Assembly: GCA_032622095.1 (NCBI GenBank)
Contig: CP136064.1
Location: 180,456,011 to 180,520,010, forward strand
From: Siphonodentalium dalli
Lineage: Eukaryota > Mollusca > Scaphopoda > Gadilida > Siphonodentaliidae
Direction of reading: 5' to 3'
Length of the DNA: 64,000 nt
Made by a program: the position numbers and the translations under genes. Shown here in pieces: positions 9,067 through 20,987 of the stretch (the first letter of the stretch is position 1; each line of letters starts with the position of its first letter). The notes below the pieces were generated by a model. It worked only from the letters and a program-made list of their open reading frames with translations. It was not told the DNA's origin and ran no database searches.

Positions 9067-9288
9067 TACAGTAACGCCCTAAATAATCAACTCCTTAACC
9101 ACAGCAGAATTATGGGTACGGTAACTTTTCAGGATTTAGTCGGAAATATGGCTTTTTGCCTTTCATCAGAAAGCTCTCACTGAGATCTTTCCGATGAATG
9201 GCAACAAGCCATATTTCCGACTAAATATTGAAAAGTTACCCATAATTCTGCTGTGGTTAAGGAGTCGATTAGTTAGGGCATTACTGTA
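9067..9288. mobile_element. Family T palindromic MITE with TA duplication, copy T1
   Basis: Element 9069-9286 runs CAGTAACGCCCTAAATAATC ... to ... GGGCATTACTG with TA on both sides. It is an almost perfect fold-back; the apex is at about 9178-9190 (AAGCTCTCACTGAGA). TA duplication with CAGT ends fits Tc1/mariner-type MITEs. Confidence 0.88.
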
Positions 9289-9350
9289 GAAAGAAAATGT
9301 TCTATATCATCATTTGTAGAAATGTTTTAGCCTTATGTGATTAAGCATTA

Positions 9351-9971
9351 GGGGACCTCAATTATTACAATAAAATTTACAGACCTTGTTTGGATCACAT
9401 GTGTCAATAACAACTTCCAGCAGACAATAGCAATGAAATATATAAATCATGTTATGAATCTCTACCATGTCTAATGCCCGTAGAGATCATATTGCACCAG
9501 TACAAAACATGGGAACTTTTACAATTTTTGACAGGGAACCTTATAAATCGAAAAAATAACGTGGGGAATATATGTATTAGTTATTATCTGTTCCTTAATA
9601 CTCTATTTCCCGATTTATGTGACTTTGTGAGCGATTTTGCTTTGTGTCGCTAAAAGTTATGGAATATCTCCTGGGTAATTAATTCCATGTTTATTGCGAT
9701 ATCGGCTCACAAAAGTCAGAGAAAAACATGCAATTTTGAGTAGCGACCTTTACCTATAGTGGAGTACATTATTAAGGAACAGATAATAACTAAGAAATAT
9801 ATTCCCCTCGTTAATATTATTTTGATGTTATAAGTTTCCCTGTCAAAACTTCAAAAAAGTTACCAGGTTTTGTACTGGTGGAATACGATCTCCACGGGCG
9901 TAAGCCAGAGCAGAGATTCATGGCATGATCAATGAAATATGTAGAACAATGTACTAATGAATTGAGGTCCC
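9351..9971. mobile_element. Fold-back element with ~250-bp diverged arms
   Basis: The left arm, from GGGGACCTCAATTATTAC, is repeated inverted at the right, ending GAATTGAGGTCCC. Shared internal landmarks are ACAGATAATAACTA, TTTGTACTGGTG and GACAGGGAA. The unpaired centre is about 9600-9765. No open frame and no clear target duplication. Confidence 0.75.
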
Positions 9972-10157
9972 TTGTTCCTTAATATGAGCAATAACTTGCA
10001 AAATGTTCTTATCTGTCAGTTTGACAATTATTTTGAATTATTATTACTGCATGTTCTGTGATGAACTTTGTGATAACCATGTTCCATAATAATTAGCAAG
10101 AGATTATGTATTTTCATTTGTAGATATTTCATTCAAGCATTGAACATTCTCACATAA

Positions 10158-10395
10158 ATGCTGTATTTCCTCGACATTAATATTGTGTATTATTATATAC
10201 GTAGAGTTCGCAGAGGATCATACAGTCTTTTGATTGGACAAAGTGTGCCCACGTGTCAGAGAGTAGTTTTGACCATTGCCTGGCAAGCAAACTCACCATG
10301 GCTATGTATCACCATGGCTATGGTCTTCAAACTATTTATGCACCTGCTGATGTCACAGTTAGCGCTCAGTAAGAATTCTGTCATATATAATAAAA
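10158..10395. other. No recognised feature
   Basis: An 88-codon open stretch here has no recognisable motif, no codon pattern suggesting selection, and runs into the hairpin element that follows. I treat it and 9972-10157 as noncoding. Confidence 0.5.
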
Positions 10396-10587
10396 CACCT
10401 ATTGCCTGCCTTGTGGTGGAATAGTGAGAGCTATTTTCCCTTGATGGTGTCTTCTGAACAGCAGGCAGGACTATTGACCTCAGCCTGCAACCTCAGTCAA
10501 TAGTCCTGCTTGCAATTTAAAAGACGCCACCTGGCCCACCTCAGAAAAATAGTTCTCCCTCTTTTACCCCAAGGCAGGCAATAGGTG
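10396..10587. mobile_element. 192-bp hairpin MITE
   Basis: CACCTATTGCCTGCCTTG at the left faces CAAGGCAGGCAATAGGTG at the right. The inner arms GACTATTGACCTCAG / CTCAGTCAATAGTCC close the hairpin near 10485. No second copy is seen in the window. Confidence 0.8.
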
Positions 10588-10589
10588 AA

Positions 10590-11258
10590 CAGTGAAACCT
10601 GTTATGAACGACCACCCATTTTGCCAAGGAAAAACAGTCACTAATTTATTGAATTAAGTAAATTGAACAATAATTTAATTTCAACATAATGATAAGGTAA
10701 ATAAAATATAACAGGTAAAAGTATATACACGACATATAGTGTTTTGTTGGCAAGACAGAACAGTTCCAGACTTACACAAACAATATTCTTATTTGTTTCA
10801 ACTTTTGTCATGTCTAAATGAACTAATTAAAGGAAATTAATGGCAAGTTAAAACAATTCTTCACCCACGAGACATCTCAAATAAATTAAAAAGAAACACC
10901 AATGAATTCTTGACATTCCGTGACCTAATTTAGTTTTCAAGAAAAACGACAGCACATTCTCGTGCCTCTCAATGGGTTTATTTAAAATTAAAATAAACTT
11001 AGAGTTGTCCATCTTTAGCTGTTGGAATCAGTACAATTTACCATGTACTTCCAAAGACAACACTTTACGAAGACATTGTGAAATTGTAAGAAAGCACACA
11101 AAGATCGGTTTTATTATGATTTGGGGACTGAGATTCATGTGGTCATTAGGCTATACGGGAGGTAATTTATATAGTAAAACCAGTATGTACAAAGCCAATG
11201 CGGTCGTTAAAGTGAGGCGGTCACTGAGAGCAGTGGTCGCTCAAAGCAGGTTTCACTG
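10590..11258. mobile_element. TIR element, pogo/Tigger-like ends
   Basis: CAGTGAAACCTGTTATGAAC at the left and AGCAGGTTTCACTG at the right are inverted; CGACCACC / GGTCGC continues the pair. CAGTNNAACC ends occur in pogo/Tigger-type Tc1 relatives. TA stands on the right (11259-11260) but not on the left. The 669-bp interior has no transposase; a 107-codon open stretch (10972-11295) runs across its right end and is not convincing. Confidence 0.65.
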
Positions 11259-11406
11259 TATATTCACTACAACTTATATTTACATAATTAAATAAATAAT
11301 GGTTTCAAATTTGTTATATCATTGCTATCATTATTTATGCAGTCAAACGTGGTGTATAATCAGTCTAAGATCTGTAAATCTCCACCCATCATCTCCAGAG
11401 ATTTCA

Positions 11407-11855
11407 GAAAACTGCAAGCCTGAGTTTAGTGTGTCTGACATTTGCAGAATGAGATTCCCAGAGGGTAAATTTAGTGATGCTACCCTGCACGGCGGGTTAG
11501 CATTACCAAATTCACCCTCTGGGGACCTCATTCTGCTTAGGCCTCATCTTCTAGGAAATATCTATATCTCAAATTAACATTGTTTTAGTTATTTTTTCCC
11601 TTCTGGGAAGTTTCTATATCCCCTAGTTTGCAGAAGATAAATTGCATAATCGACGTGACTAACAACACCAACTTCAACTTGGGAACTTCAGTCTGATCCT
11701 AGGCCTCCCATAGCAGTTGAGGCCTAAGCAGAATGAGGTCCCCAGAGGGTGAATTTGGTGATGCTAGCCAGCTATGCGGGATAGCGTCACTAAATTCACC
11801 CTCTGGGGACCTCATTCTGCAAATGTCAAACACTAAACTCAGACTTGAGAAACTG
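11407..11855 (+). mobile_element. Family G element G2
   Basis: CAAGCCTGAGTTTAGTG starts at 11415 and CTCAGACTTG ends at 11847. Flanks GAAAACTG and AGAAACTG are an imperfect 8-bp duplication. Two internal palindromes (about 11443-11532, 11729-11820) with CCCAGAGGGTGAATTT arms. Confidence 0.85.
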
Positions 11856-11935
11856 TCATTTTAATGATTTTTGCTATGTGTCTCTGATTTGCTATGATAT
11901 AGATACAGTTTTTAGAAGTTGATGAAAGTTTCCAT

Positions 11936-12182
11936 TTACACTTCCATGTCTGGAGCTTCCGGAAATTTTCCGAAAACCCTGTGCCAGTACATTCTCTTAT
12001 ATATGAGAGTCTCCCATTGGGAGCCTTATATATACAAAAGAATACATTGGCCTAACAATATTTACCTTGACCTTTTATGCCAGTGCATTCTCTTATATAT
12101 GCGATCACATATATAAGAGAATGCACTGGCACATGATATATTTAATGCTGCACCAGTGCAGCTCCAGTCATGAATGGGTTAA
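11936..12182 (+). mobile_element. Family A TTAA MITE, copy A3
   Basis: The left end is diverged (GAAAGTTTCCATTTACAC, TTAA lost). The right end is CAGTCATGAATGGGTTAA (TTAA 12179-12182). Two palindromes with ATTCTCTTATATATG arms are present; the second has a shortened tip (GCGATCACATAT). Confidence 0.75.
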
Positions 12183-12464
12183 AACAAATTTCCAGTTATA
12201 ACCTGGGTGACTACATGTACCCTAAGAAATTAACTCTGCTTGGTCTTTCCAAAAACACCTAAGACATCATGATACGGACGAAATTATGATAAACCCCAAA
12301 AACCAAAACCATAATTATTGATTCCTTGTATTCCACAATCTATGGAACTATGGGATACAGGATTCCAGCATTGTGTGATTAGAAGACAAATGGTTGGCTA
12401 TTAATCTTTGTTTAGTGTCTGTCTCAACCAATATTCCCAGCCAGTGTAGATGAAACTTTGTCTT

Positions 12465-12599
12465 TTAAGAAATAAATACACTATGTATCCATGTGAGTAG
12501 TCAAATTTGACCATAAAGAAACTGATTGTAAATTGATGCGAAGCGAAGACCTGCAATCACTGCCAATCAGTCTATGTGGTCAAACTGACATGTATTTTT
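12465..12599. mobile_element. Hairpin repeat with GCGAAGC at its tip, copy 1
   Basis: Starts TTAAGAAATAAATACA. The arms TTTGACCATAAAG ... ACTGATTG and CAATCAGTCTATGTGGTCAAA face each other around GCGAAGC (12538-12544). Shares its head and tip with the repeat at 44012 and its head with the one at 59190. Confidence 0.6.
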
Positions 12600-12879
12600 T
12601 TCCTTTATACTTAAAACTAACTTTATTTCAGCAAAGTTATAGTGAGCAATATGCAGAATTGGGTTTCAGAGATGTATCATAAACTAAATGTAGAAGATTC
12701 TAGATTTCTTTGTGAACTTATATAGATAGTTTCATTTGTTCTCTGTGCGCAGACTGTGCTAGTTCATATTAACTGATTTTTCGTTCAACCATGTCTGTAA
12801 AAGGTTCTACTGTACAAGTGTTAAGAGTGAGTGGTGTATATGTGCATGGATGTGTTCTCTTTCACCATTGTTTTAATCA

Positions 12880-13403
12880 TTAAAGATGGATTATCTCTTT
12901 AAATAACAAATTTGAAATAGTTATGTGGGTATAAAATAATAAATATGAACTGAAGACCCCTGTCCGGAAAGGCTTCTATCAATTAATATTGATTTTATTT
13001 CGAATATTTTATTGGGACCGTTTATTTGTCTATTTTTGAACAGACCATTCGGGTGATATCATATTGCGATATAGAGCATTAGGCTTTTCCTATGGCTACG
13101 TACCGAACGTCAAATGTCCCAGATTGATTGCTTGTATTGTTTTATTCCATAGTTATAAGCGATGAGTATAATTAACGTTTATTTGTGACAATATTACACA
13201 ATAAAATTTCTGGTCTCTGTTAACAGTAACCACTATTGTTCGTTAGCTAAACAACCACACCTTTTTAGGCCAGAAAATATTCAAAATAAAATTTATATTA
13301 ATTGATATAAGCATTTCCTGACAGGAGTCTTCGATTCATATCTAATATTTTGTACCCCGGTAACTATATAATACATGTTTACAAAGAGATAATCCACCTT
13401 TAA
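12880..13403. mobile_element. Family F TTAA inverted-repeat element
   Basis: TTAAAGATGGATTATCTCTT at the left (TTAA 12880-12883) faces AGAGATAATCCACCTTTAA at the right (TTAA 13400-13403). The arms are about 110 bp, meeting common landmarks GAAGACCCCTGTC / GACAGGAGTCTTC. A half copy lies at 3050-3149. No open frame. Confidence 0.82.
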
Positions 13404-13526
13404 GCGGTTTCTTGAAGTTATTTGTCCATTTTGTATGGATTTTGCTTCCTACTATAGTAGCATTGAGTTGAAATGCTCTTGGTACCAAAAGCTGTCACCA
13501 GACATCATTGTATATCACATCCTTAC

Positions 13527-13789
13527 ATAACCCATTCTATACTAAATACTCATTGATGAGTAGTTCCCTTAGGAAATGTTCCGATAATAAGTTCAACAAA
13601 TGACCACAGTTAATAATAGCTTATTATCTGAACATTACCCACCAATGAATATAAAGCTTCTTATGTATTATCTTGTTTTTCTGTCATCTGCTTATGTTTC
13701 CTGAACACCCCTCCACATGAATAATAGACCACTCCAGTGTATACTTTCATAACTGAGTGGGAGAATCCATTTTGTATAGAAAAGGTTAA
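13527..13789 (-). mobile_element. Family D TTAA MITE, copy D1
   Basis: Left end near TAACCCATTCTATACTAAAT; right end TTTTGTATAGAAAAGGTTAA (TTAA 13786-13789). The internal fold-back has the ATAAGTTCAACAAATG / CTTATTATCTGAACATT arms shared by D copies. Confidence 0.8.
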
Positions 13790-13898
13790 GCAATCATGGC
13801 TCTTTGAACCTCTAGATTATGTCTGCAATTTGGTAGGAGGAATAAGATAGGTTGATCAGTACATGGAATATCACCTCCAAATATGGTGCTAGATCTGG

Positions 13899-14292
13899 AC
13901 ATTTGCAGAATGAGGTCCCCAGAGGGGTGAATTTAGTGACACTACCCGCCGCACAGTGGGCTAGCATTGCCAACTTCATCCTCTGGGGACCTCGTTCTGC
14001 ATGGTCTTATCTGCTGTGGGAGACCTTTACTCAGATTTAAGTTCTCAGATGGTGATGTGCACCCATTGGACACCTCAATTATGCAATGTGTCGTCTGCCA
14101 GTTTGGGGATATAGAGAAACTAAACTAAAAAAGAGACCTAAAAAACTTGTTAATTTGACAATAAAGATATTTCTAGAGCAGATGAGGCCTAAGCAGAATG
14201 AGGTCCCCAGACGGTGAATTTAGTGATGCTAGCTAGCCAGCTGTGTATGGTAACATTACTAAATTCACCCTCTGGGGAACTTATTATGCAAA
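13899..14292 (-). mobile_element. Family G element, ends truncated (G3)
   Basis: Both palindromes (GCAGAATGAGGTCCCCAGA arms at 13905-14001 and 14185-14290) and the spacer are present, but the outer CAAGCCTGAG ends are missing. The spacer is in the opposite orientation to G2. Confidence 0.75.
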
Positions 14293-14527
14293 TGTTTGGC
14301 AAAATATTTTGAGGCTGTCAATCTACATGCTTTATTGGGAAGGTTTAGCTTGTAAAACAGCAAACTTCAAACTTGGGTCGCTATTAGTTTTAAAGGTATA
14401 TTTCAAAACCAACATGATTCAAACAAGACTTGCCTGCCATCTGCTGATTTCTGATTTGCCTGAATGCATAATAATAATTTGAAATAATTATCCAAGCAAA
14501 ACAATTTGTCACGAGTTTATATGTCTT

Positions 14528-14771
14528 TTAACTATTTCTATACTAAATGGATTCTCCCATCAGTATACACTGCAATGGTCTATTATGCTTTTGGTGGGTG
14601 TTCAGGATAAATTAGCAGATGACAGTCAAACAGAAAGGTATTACAAGTGTTGAAGAATTCATATTCATTGGTGGGAAATGTTCAGATGTTTGTTGAACTT
14701 ATTATCTGAACATTATGCTCAGCCTACTCAGGAAACTACTCATCAATGAGTATTTAGTATAGAAAGGGTCA
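14528..14771 (+). mobile_element. Family D TTAA MITE, copy D2
   Basis: Starts TTAACTATTTCTATACTAAA; ends TAGTATAGAAAGGGTCAA with the final TTAA mutated. Internal landmarks CAGATGACAGTCA and GTTGAACTTATTATCTG match the other D copies. Confidence 0.8.
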
Positions 14772-16078
14772 AGTGAACTAAAATTCATGGCTCTTGGAGG
14801 CAAAAGCATTTCTCAACTCCATTTCACCATTCGAGATGGCTAAATCCATACAAGAAGGTTAGGACTTGAAACATCGAGTATCTGAAATCATGTGACTTAT
14901 ATGTAAATGATGTATCATTTATTATAATTTAATTCACCATCATTATCAAAGATCTCAATTTTTTCATTAAAAGCATGTTTATGAAAGCGTCATCATTTCA
15001 ATTATTATCTCCCACAAACAATGATTGGCAGAAGATATAGAAATATGTTCCATCCGTCTGCCCATAACCATTTTGGAGCTCTCTATCTCAAGTGGAGTTT
15101 AATATATGCCCGGGAATTGAAAACATAGGAACCGGGAATGAAACCCCTTCAGAACCGGGATTCAGGAACATTCCCGGGAAATGTATGCACAAGTTGTACA
15201 ACATGGGTTATGTGCAATTTGGCTTGATTGGGTGACAGAGATCGTAATAATTATAATTTAGATTAACTAAAAGGATATTACAAATTGTTATATTTGACCT
15301 CCTTGGGGCCACATTATGGTATACAACGTAACACAACGCAAGTTGGAAAATATAAAACCATCGTTCCGACTTCCCAAACTTCAAACAAAATGTTGCCGAC
15401 GTTGCGAACTTCTTGTGGCATCTCTTAACTTTGTATGTTACCTTAAGAGATTACAAAAGAAACAGTCCATATATAGCTCCATGAAATTTGTGTGTTAATT
15501 TGCAGTACTATTTAGTGTCTGATTTATTTGTTATATTGGGAGTCGGACGTAGTCTTGAAAAGTACATTTGGAACAACACCAAGTCACTCAGTCTAGAAGC
15601 CATTGTACTATGCAATAGGTCCATGTTACGTTGCGTTAATCGGAATCTTGAAATGTACATCTATAATATTCTAACTGGACTCTACACTGATATTCACAAG
15701 ACTCACAACTTGCACGAAACGATTTGCTCTCATGGAAATTAGAATGCGATATCAGCAGAAACTGCATGTGCAGCACAGTCTATTCACAGCATACACCGCC
15801 CATTCAAACAACTGCGTAGGAGTACCGCATGCTCATTTCATGTATTTGTCACTAAAAATAGCCTGAGCGCTGATTGATAATTTGATATATGTTGTAAAAG
15901 TCTCACGTATGTTTGGATTGCCATAAGTAGCCTGTCTACTTATCAAAGCAATGATGGTTAGGTACTATTACCGCGTCCTGTCTTAATCAATTGACTGCTT
16001 TATGATACAAATACCAAATCCGTGCATTTATATGTTGGTATTTTTATAAATTATATTGTTTTTGGGCATGCTTTTTAG
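14772..16078. other. AT-rich stretch without recognised genes
   Basis: Open stretches of 60 and 84 codons (15316-15498, 15488-15742) have no recognisable motif. A small GC-rich patch at 15109-15182 repeats CCGGGAAT / GAACCGGGAT text. I see no repeat family of this window in most of it, so it may be unique intergenic DNA. Confidence 0.5.
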
Positions 16079-16413
16079 CTCAACATGACAAGCTATTGAG
16101 CTGCCGTCCATCCATCAACAATTTCCTTTATCACACCCTACAGGTCACATCTCACATTGGATCGTCACCAAACATAATATGGATCTTCGGGCTCACCTCC
16201 AGATGGGAGCCATCAATTTTTCTGAAAATATCAAATTTTAATCCATCGGCACACCCTGCAGCCCGCATATACTGGAGAATTGTTTTGATAATTACAGGCA
16301 TGTTTAGGATCACCAGCAGCCAACTTTTATTTATCTTTGCATGACCAAATCCTGGGATTTTACTCTTTGTATGACTAAATTCTTCGGCACACCATACAAG
16401 CCACAGCCCACAT
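16079..16413 (-). repeat. Family K module array, short copy K1
   Basis: On the minus strand it carries the K motifs: GTTGATGGATGGACGG near the AGCTCAATAGCTTGTC end, TAGTCATACAAAGAGTAAAA, and GATGGGAGC. Only two modules are present. It joins directly to a family T half at 16414. Confidence 0.65.
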
Positions 16414-16497
16414 CAAGCCATATTTCCGACTAAATCCTGAAAAGTTACCCATAATTCTGCTGTGGTTAAGAAGTCGATTACTTAGAGCATTACTGTA
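16414..16497. mobile_element. Family T MITE, right half (T2)
   Basis: From CAAGCCATATTTCCGAC to GCATTACTG with TA following. This is one arm of the palindrome only; it starts about 24 bases from the hairpin apex of the intact copies. Confidence 0.75.
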
Positions 16498-16879
16498 CTT
16501 GTTTTCTTTAATTTGTGGTTATAGCAAAGAAAAATCCGGGTGCAAAATTTCCTCATTCATGATTTCCATAATTTCAATGAGATTGGATAACCAACTGTGG
16601 TTCACAGGTCCCCAGAACAAAATTTGACCCCACCCCCAATAATACTTAATCCTATAGAGATATCGAGTTGACAAAAATCAACATTTCAAGAGGGATAACT
16701 CAAATATAGAAACAGTAATGTTCAACTCACTGTTGAAAGCCAACCTAGTAGGAAATCTCCATAGCAAACTTTGTTGAGATCTGATAACCCATTTGCAAGT
16801 TATCAAGGTGGATGGAACACACAATAAATTAAATATTCCTCGATGGGATTATGAAATATTTCTTGTATCCTGTATTTGC

Positions 16880-17152
16880 TTAACCCTTTCAATAACAAAA
16901 TACTCATTGACGAGTAGTTCCCTTATATATATATTAGGAAAAGTTTAGATAATATTGTCAAAAAATGACCACAGGCCATTTGTTGAACTTATTATCTAAA
17001 CATTTCCCACCAAAGAATAGGAATCCTTCTGTACTTGTGTTATCTGTCGTCTACTTTTCTCTCCTGAACATCCCTCGAAATAGATAATAGACCATTCTGA
17101 TGAATATGTTTATAACTGGATGGGAGAATCCATTTTGTAAAGAAAGTGTTTA
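16880..17152 (+). mobile_element. Family D TTAA MITE, copy D3
   Basis: Starts TTAACCCTTTCAATAACAAA (TTAA 16880-16883) and ends near TTTTGTAAAGAAAGTGTT with the right TTAA mutated. It carries the AACTTATTATCTAAACATT fold-back and the CTCCTGAACATCCCTC segment. Confidence 0.75.
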
Positions 17153-17258
17153 CTGCTATTCGGGAACAGGGTGGGGTGGGGTGACTCTCATAGATTGGTT
17201 TATTCTTTATTTCTTCGGGTGTTTGATCATATAAGCAGCAGACAAGCAGAGATAACCA

Positions 17259-18635
17259 TTTTTAGCTCAAATTTACTTGTAAAATTTGAGCTATTGCCAT
17301 GGCTTGGTATCCATCATCTGTGTGTGCGTGGAGACGTCCGTCAACAATTTCCATTAGCATGGGCTACAGGTTGTACCTTTGGACAGATCTTTCTGAAATT
17401 TGTCATAGCTGTTGACATTGACATGTAGATTGGAACGAGTCATTTTGGGCTCATTCGGCAAAAAAACATGGCCGTCTTGGATTTCAAAATTCAATCCATT
17501 AGCACGGGCTACAGGCCATACTGTTTATTTGATCATCATGAAATGGATGTTAATATTGACATGAAGATGGGAACGAGTAATTTTGGGATCATTCGGCCAA
17601 AAAACATGGCCACCAGCAGCCATTTTGGATTTTACACTTTGCATGACTAAATCATTTGGCACGGGCTACAGGTCGTACCTTTGGTCGGATCATCATGAAA
17701 TTTGTCAAGGATGTTAACAATGTAGTGTAGATGGGAACAGGTAATTTTGGGGTCATTCGGCCATAAAACATGGCTGCTGGCAGCCATCTTGGATTTTACT
17801 CTTTGCATTATTAAATCCTTTGGCATGCCAGGCTTCAAGTCGTACCTTTGGTCGGATCATTATGAAATTTTTCATGGCTGTTGACATTGACATGTAAATG
17901 GGAAACAAATCGTTTTGGGGTCATTTGGCAAAAAAACATGGCCACCAGCGGCCATCTTGGATTTCAAAATCCATTAGCACGGGCTACAGGCTGAACAGTT
18001 TGTCTGATCATCATGAAATTTGTCATGGATGTTAATATTGACATGTAGATGGGAACGAGTCATTTTGGGGTCATTCAGCCATAAAACGTGGCTGCTGGCA
18101 GCCATCTTGGATTTTACTCTTTGCATGACTAAATCCTTTGGCACACGTACCCTACAGTCTACTTCTCTCATCCGCTCATCACCAAACTTCATATTGATCT
18201 TGATATTGATCTACTAGATGGGAGACATGAAATTTGTCATGGATGTTAATATTGACATATAGATGGGAACGAGTCATTTTGGGGTCATTCAGCCATAAAA
18301 CATGGCTGCTGGCAGCCATCTTGGATTTTGCCCTTTGCATGACTAAATTCTTTGGCACACCCTACAGTCTACTTCCCTCATCCGCTCATCACCAAACATC
18401 ATGTTGATCTTGATATTGATCTACTAGATGGGAGCTATCAAATGATTTTGATATACATTGGGAAACATAGACGCCAGTGGCAATCTTGGATTTTATTTTA
18501 TATATATCTCTTCATGTTGATAATCTAGTATTAATTAGACATTTCAACTTTCCACATTCCTAATTGCTCCATTGACTGCAACACATGAAATTATTCCCTT
18601 TCGAGGTTGAGCTACAATGTCATTGGCACTTTCAT
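17259..18635 (-). repeat. Family K module array, copy K2 (minus)
   Basis: The left end, TTTTAGCTCAAATTTACTTG, forms a small hairpin; the right end is GGTTGAGCTACAATGTC. Between them lie about seven modules of 150-165 bp. Each carries GCCATCTTGGATTT (minus-strand AAATCCAAGATGGC), CATTTTGGGGTCATT, and ACATGTAGATGGGAAC-like text. Modules alternate between a TTTGCATGACTAAAT type and an ATTTCAAAATCCATTAGC type. Open frames on both strands follow the repeat and are not genes. Confidence 0.8.
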
Positions 18636-18639
18636 TTCT

Positions 18640-18725
18640 GTAAACCCCTCCAGATGAATAATAGACCATTCCAATTATTACTTTTTAACTGAATGGGTAA
18701 ATCCATTCAGTAGAGAAAGGGTTAA
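18640..18725 (-). mobile_element. Family D right end (D4, partial)
   Basis: AACCCCTCCAGATGAATAAT through CATTCAGTAGAGAAAGGGTTAA-like end; the final TTAA (18722-18725) is also the first TTAA of element B2. Confidence 0.7.
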
Positions 18726-18963
18726 CACTTTGAGTGCCAGGTCGATTTTTGTATCAACCCATATACCCTGTGCCAATGCATTCTCTCATATATGCGAGTC
18801 GACCATAGGTCGCCTCGCATATATAAGAGAATGCATTGGCCTAACAATTTTTTGTTTTTTTGTTTTTTTTTACAATTTTAATAATTTATTCTTATAATCT
18901 TTAAAAGACTTATTTTGTAGGTTTAAGGCCGATGAGATCGGCCCCTGGCACTCGAAGGGTTAA
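18722..18963 (+). mobile_element. Family B TTAA MITE, copy B2
   Basis: TTAACACTTTGAGTGCCAGG at the left, GGCACTCGAAGGGTTAA at the right. It has one 67-bp palindrome (18771-18840) and a T-rich spacer. Near the right end is GGCCGATGAGATCGGCC, a small palindrome shared in altered form with B3. Confidence 0.85.
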
Positions 18964-20575
18964 TATACCAGAGAACATCAGGAAGCATTCAATGTTACCA
19001 CATGCAAGTTCCTACCAAACTATTAGCAAGAACCCATGCTAGTTAATATTCTTGGGTTGTTTCACTAATCAATCTGTATTAGCATTTTGCCTGGAGAAAA
19101 ATACCAATGAGCGAATATTGATCCTCCTGTGCTTGCTAACATTGTCTTGTCAAAAATGACAAACTCCATGATCCATATCAAATCATTTTGGTGAAAGCAG
19201 ATATGACAATCATAAGCTGGGAGCTTCTCACATATATCGAGGATGCCTTCTCTCGATCACCATTTGAATTATTTTGATAAGGTCATATAATTTTGTCTTC
19301 ACTGATCGTTATTGACAAAAGCATGAGAGATCAGGAGATAAATGGAAGTGTACATGACACCGTAGATCATGCCATGAATCTCTGATAAATTACTTCTCCC
19401 AATTTGAAACCTCTTGGCTGGTACCTGATGAATAATAATGTCTATACAGTTATTCATTCCTGCCTATACTTCATATAATTATCCTCTGGCTGCTATACAT
19501 CCTTGCAGAGTACAGACCAACTTCCACACACTAGCTTTCAGCCAATATTCATAACTGGTTTTCAGAGACTGATGTGATGCAACCATTGCATCTCAAAGGT
19601 TGAAAAAGTGTATCATGTTCCAGGATTGTGGATGATAATAACCAGTCAACGGATGCCGGAGTCAGTTTAAGGGTTTTTGTGATATTCGCGTTATATTTTT
19701 CCATTTGAAAATGGCCATAACGTCAACAGCGCGGCACACGTCATTTAAGAAATGAATGTAGTAGGAGTGTATACACCTACATTTATTTCTTTTTTCATAG
19801 CTTTTTGATGACTTATTCTCATAAAAAAGCTGAATGTATTCTTATTTATTTTCACAAAATATGTTGAGAATTTGAGACTAGCCCAAGTGGCACTTTAAGT
19901 AAGCCCAATATAAGATTTTTAAGCACTCAGTAACGATCATGTTAACGATATAAACAATTGGCTTGAGATGCAAATCAGCTGAACTTTTAAAAGCATGCCC
20001 AATTAATCTGCCAACCACTTTTAGTGATTAGGTCAACAATTTGTTATGTCGTGTTTCTATCTGTGTCATTGGGATATGAAATGGGTGACCCAGTTGGCAG
20101 TTTACCAATCACCAAACAGGATTTATTGGTGAAGATGTACAGTACACCTAAATTATGTACACTAATATTCCATTGGGTACTACTACCCATGAATAATGTG
20201 ATTCTGGAGAAATGCTTACGTCATACTTCCCCGGAATAATGTTAGCATTGGACACAATTTGCATAATGAAGTATTACTGATAAGAATTACAAATAGCTAA
20301 CAGTAGCCATAAATGTTTCGGATATCCAAAAATCTTTTCGCAGAATTGACAACTATGATTCCGTTGGTAAGAAATTCGTGCTGTTCAAACCTTTTTTCCA
20401 TTCGCAGTAAGGTGATATGGATTTGTTCGCCGTAATTATTTTGTACCTAGTTATGTTGCTATCAGGTCATAGCTTACTTAGCGCATTGCGTTTTGCAAGA
20501 TTTTTGTGTTTCATGGCAACGGATGATTTGATTGCCACTGAGAAATAGAAATTAAGGCCACATGCCGATTACAAT
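18964..20575. other. AT-rich stretch without recognised genes
   Basis: No convincing coding sequence or RNA gene. The piece at about 20059-20110 (ATTGGGATATGAAATG and neighbouring GACCCAGTTGGCAGTT) recurs at 60858-60900, so at least that part is repetitive. Confidence 0.5.
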
Positions 20576-20960
20576 TTAAAGACATATTATGGACTTCAGT
20601 GAATAAAACTGACTAGTTAGTAACCAAACACAATCTCCACTGGAAGAATGTAGCAATCATTATCAACTAAGATTATTAATTATTCCAACCACATCGACTG
20701 TATCATTTCAGAGAACACGTTTGAACTATGCACAAATGTATACATTTACTATTTTATTCTGGACGAATTATTGGTCATATTACATTACAGCAATGATTCT
20801 GCTGACAATAGTCACTGCATGTAATTTTTTGTAACAATGATGCTGTTTTCTACATATTTTGAAAGCATATTTATGAAAATTACTTATTTTGGCAGATTTT
20901 GGCATCATTCTTTGTTATTCCGCTCTGAACACCTCAGTGTTGTGTTTTACTTCACTTTAA
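20576..20960 (+). mobile_element. Family L TTAA element, copy L1
   Basis: Starts TTAAAGACATATTATGGACT and ends TTTACTTCACTTTAA, TTAA at both borders. A second copy at 44328-44679 shares ends and parts of the interior (ACTGACNAGTTAGTA, TCACTGCAT-like, GCAAGAT-like). No coding. Confidence 0.7.
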
Positions 20961-20987
20961 GCACTAAATTTCAGAGTAAACTCCCAC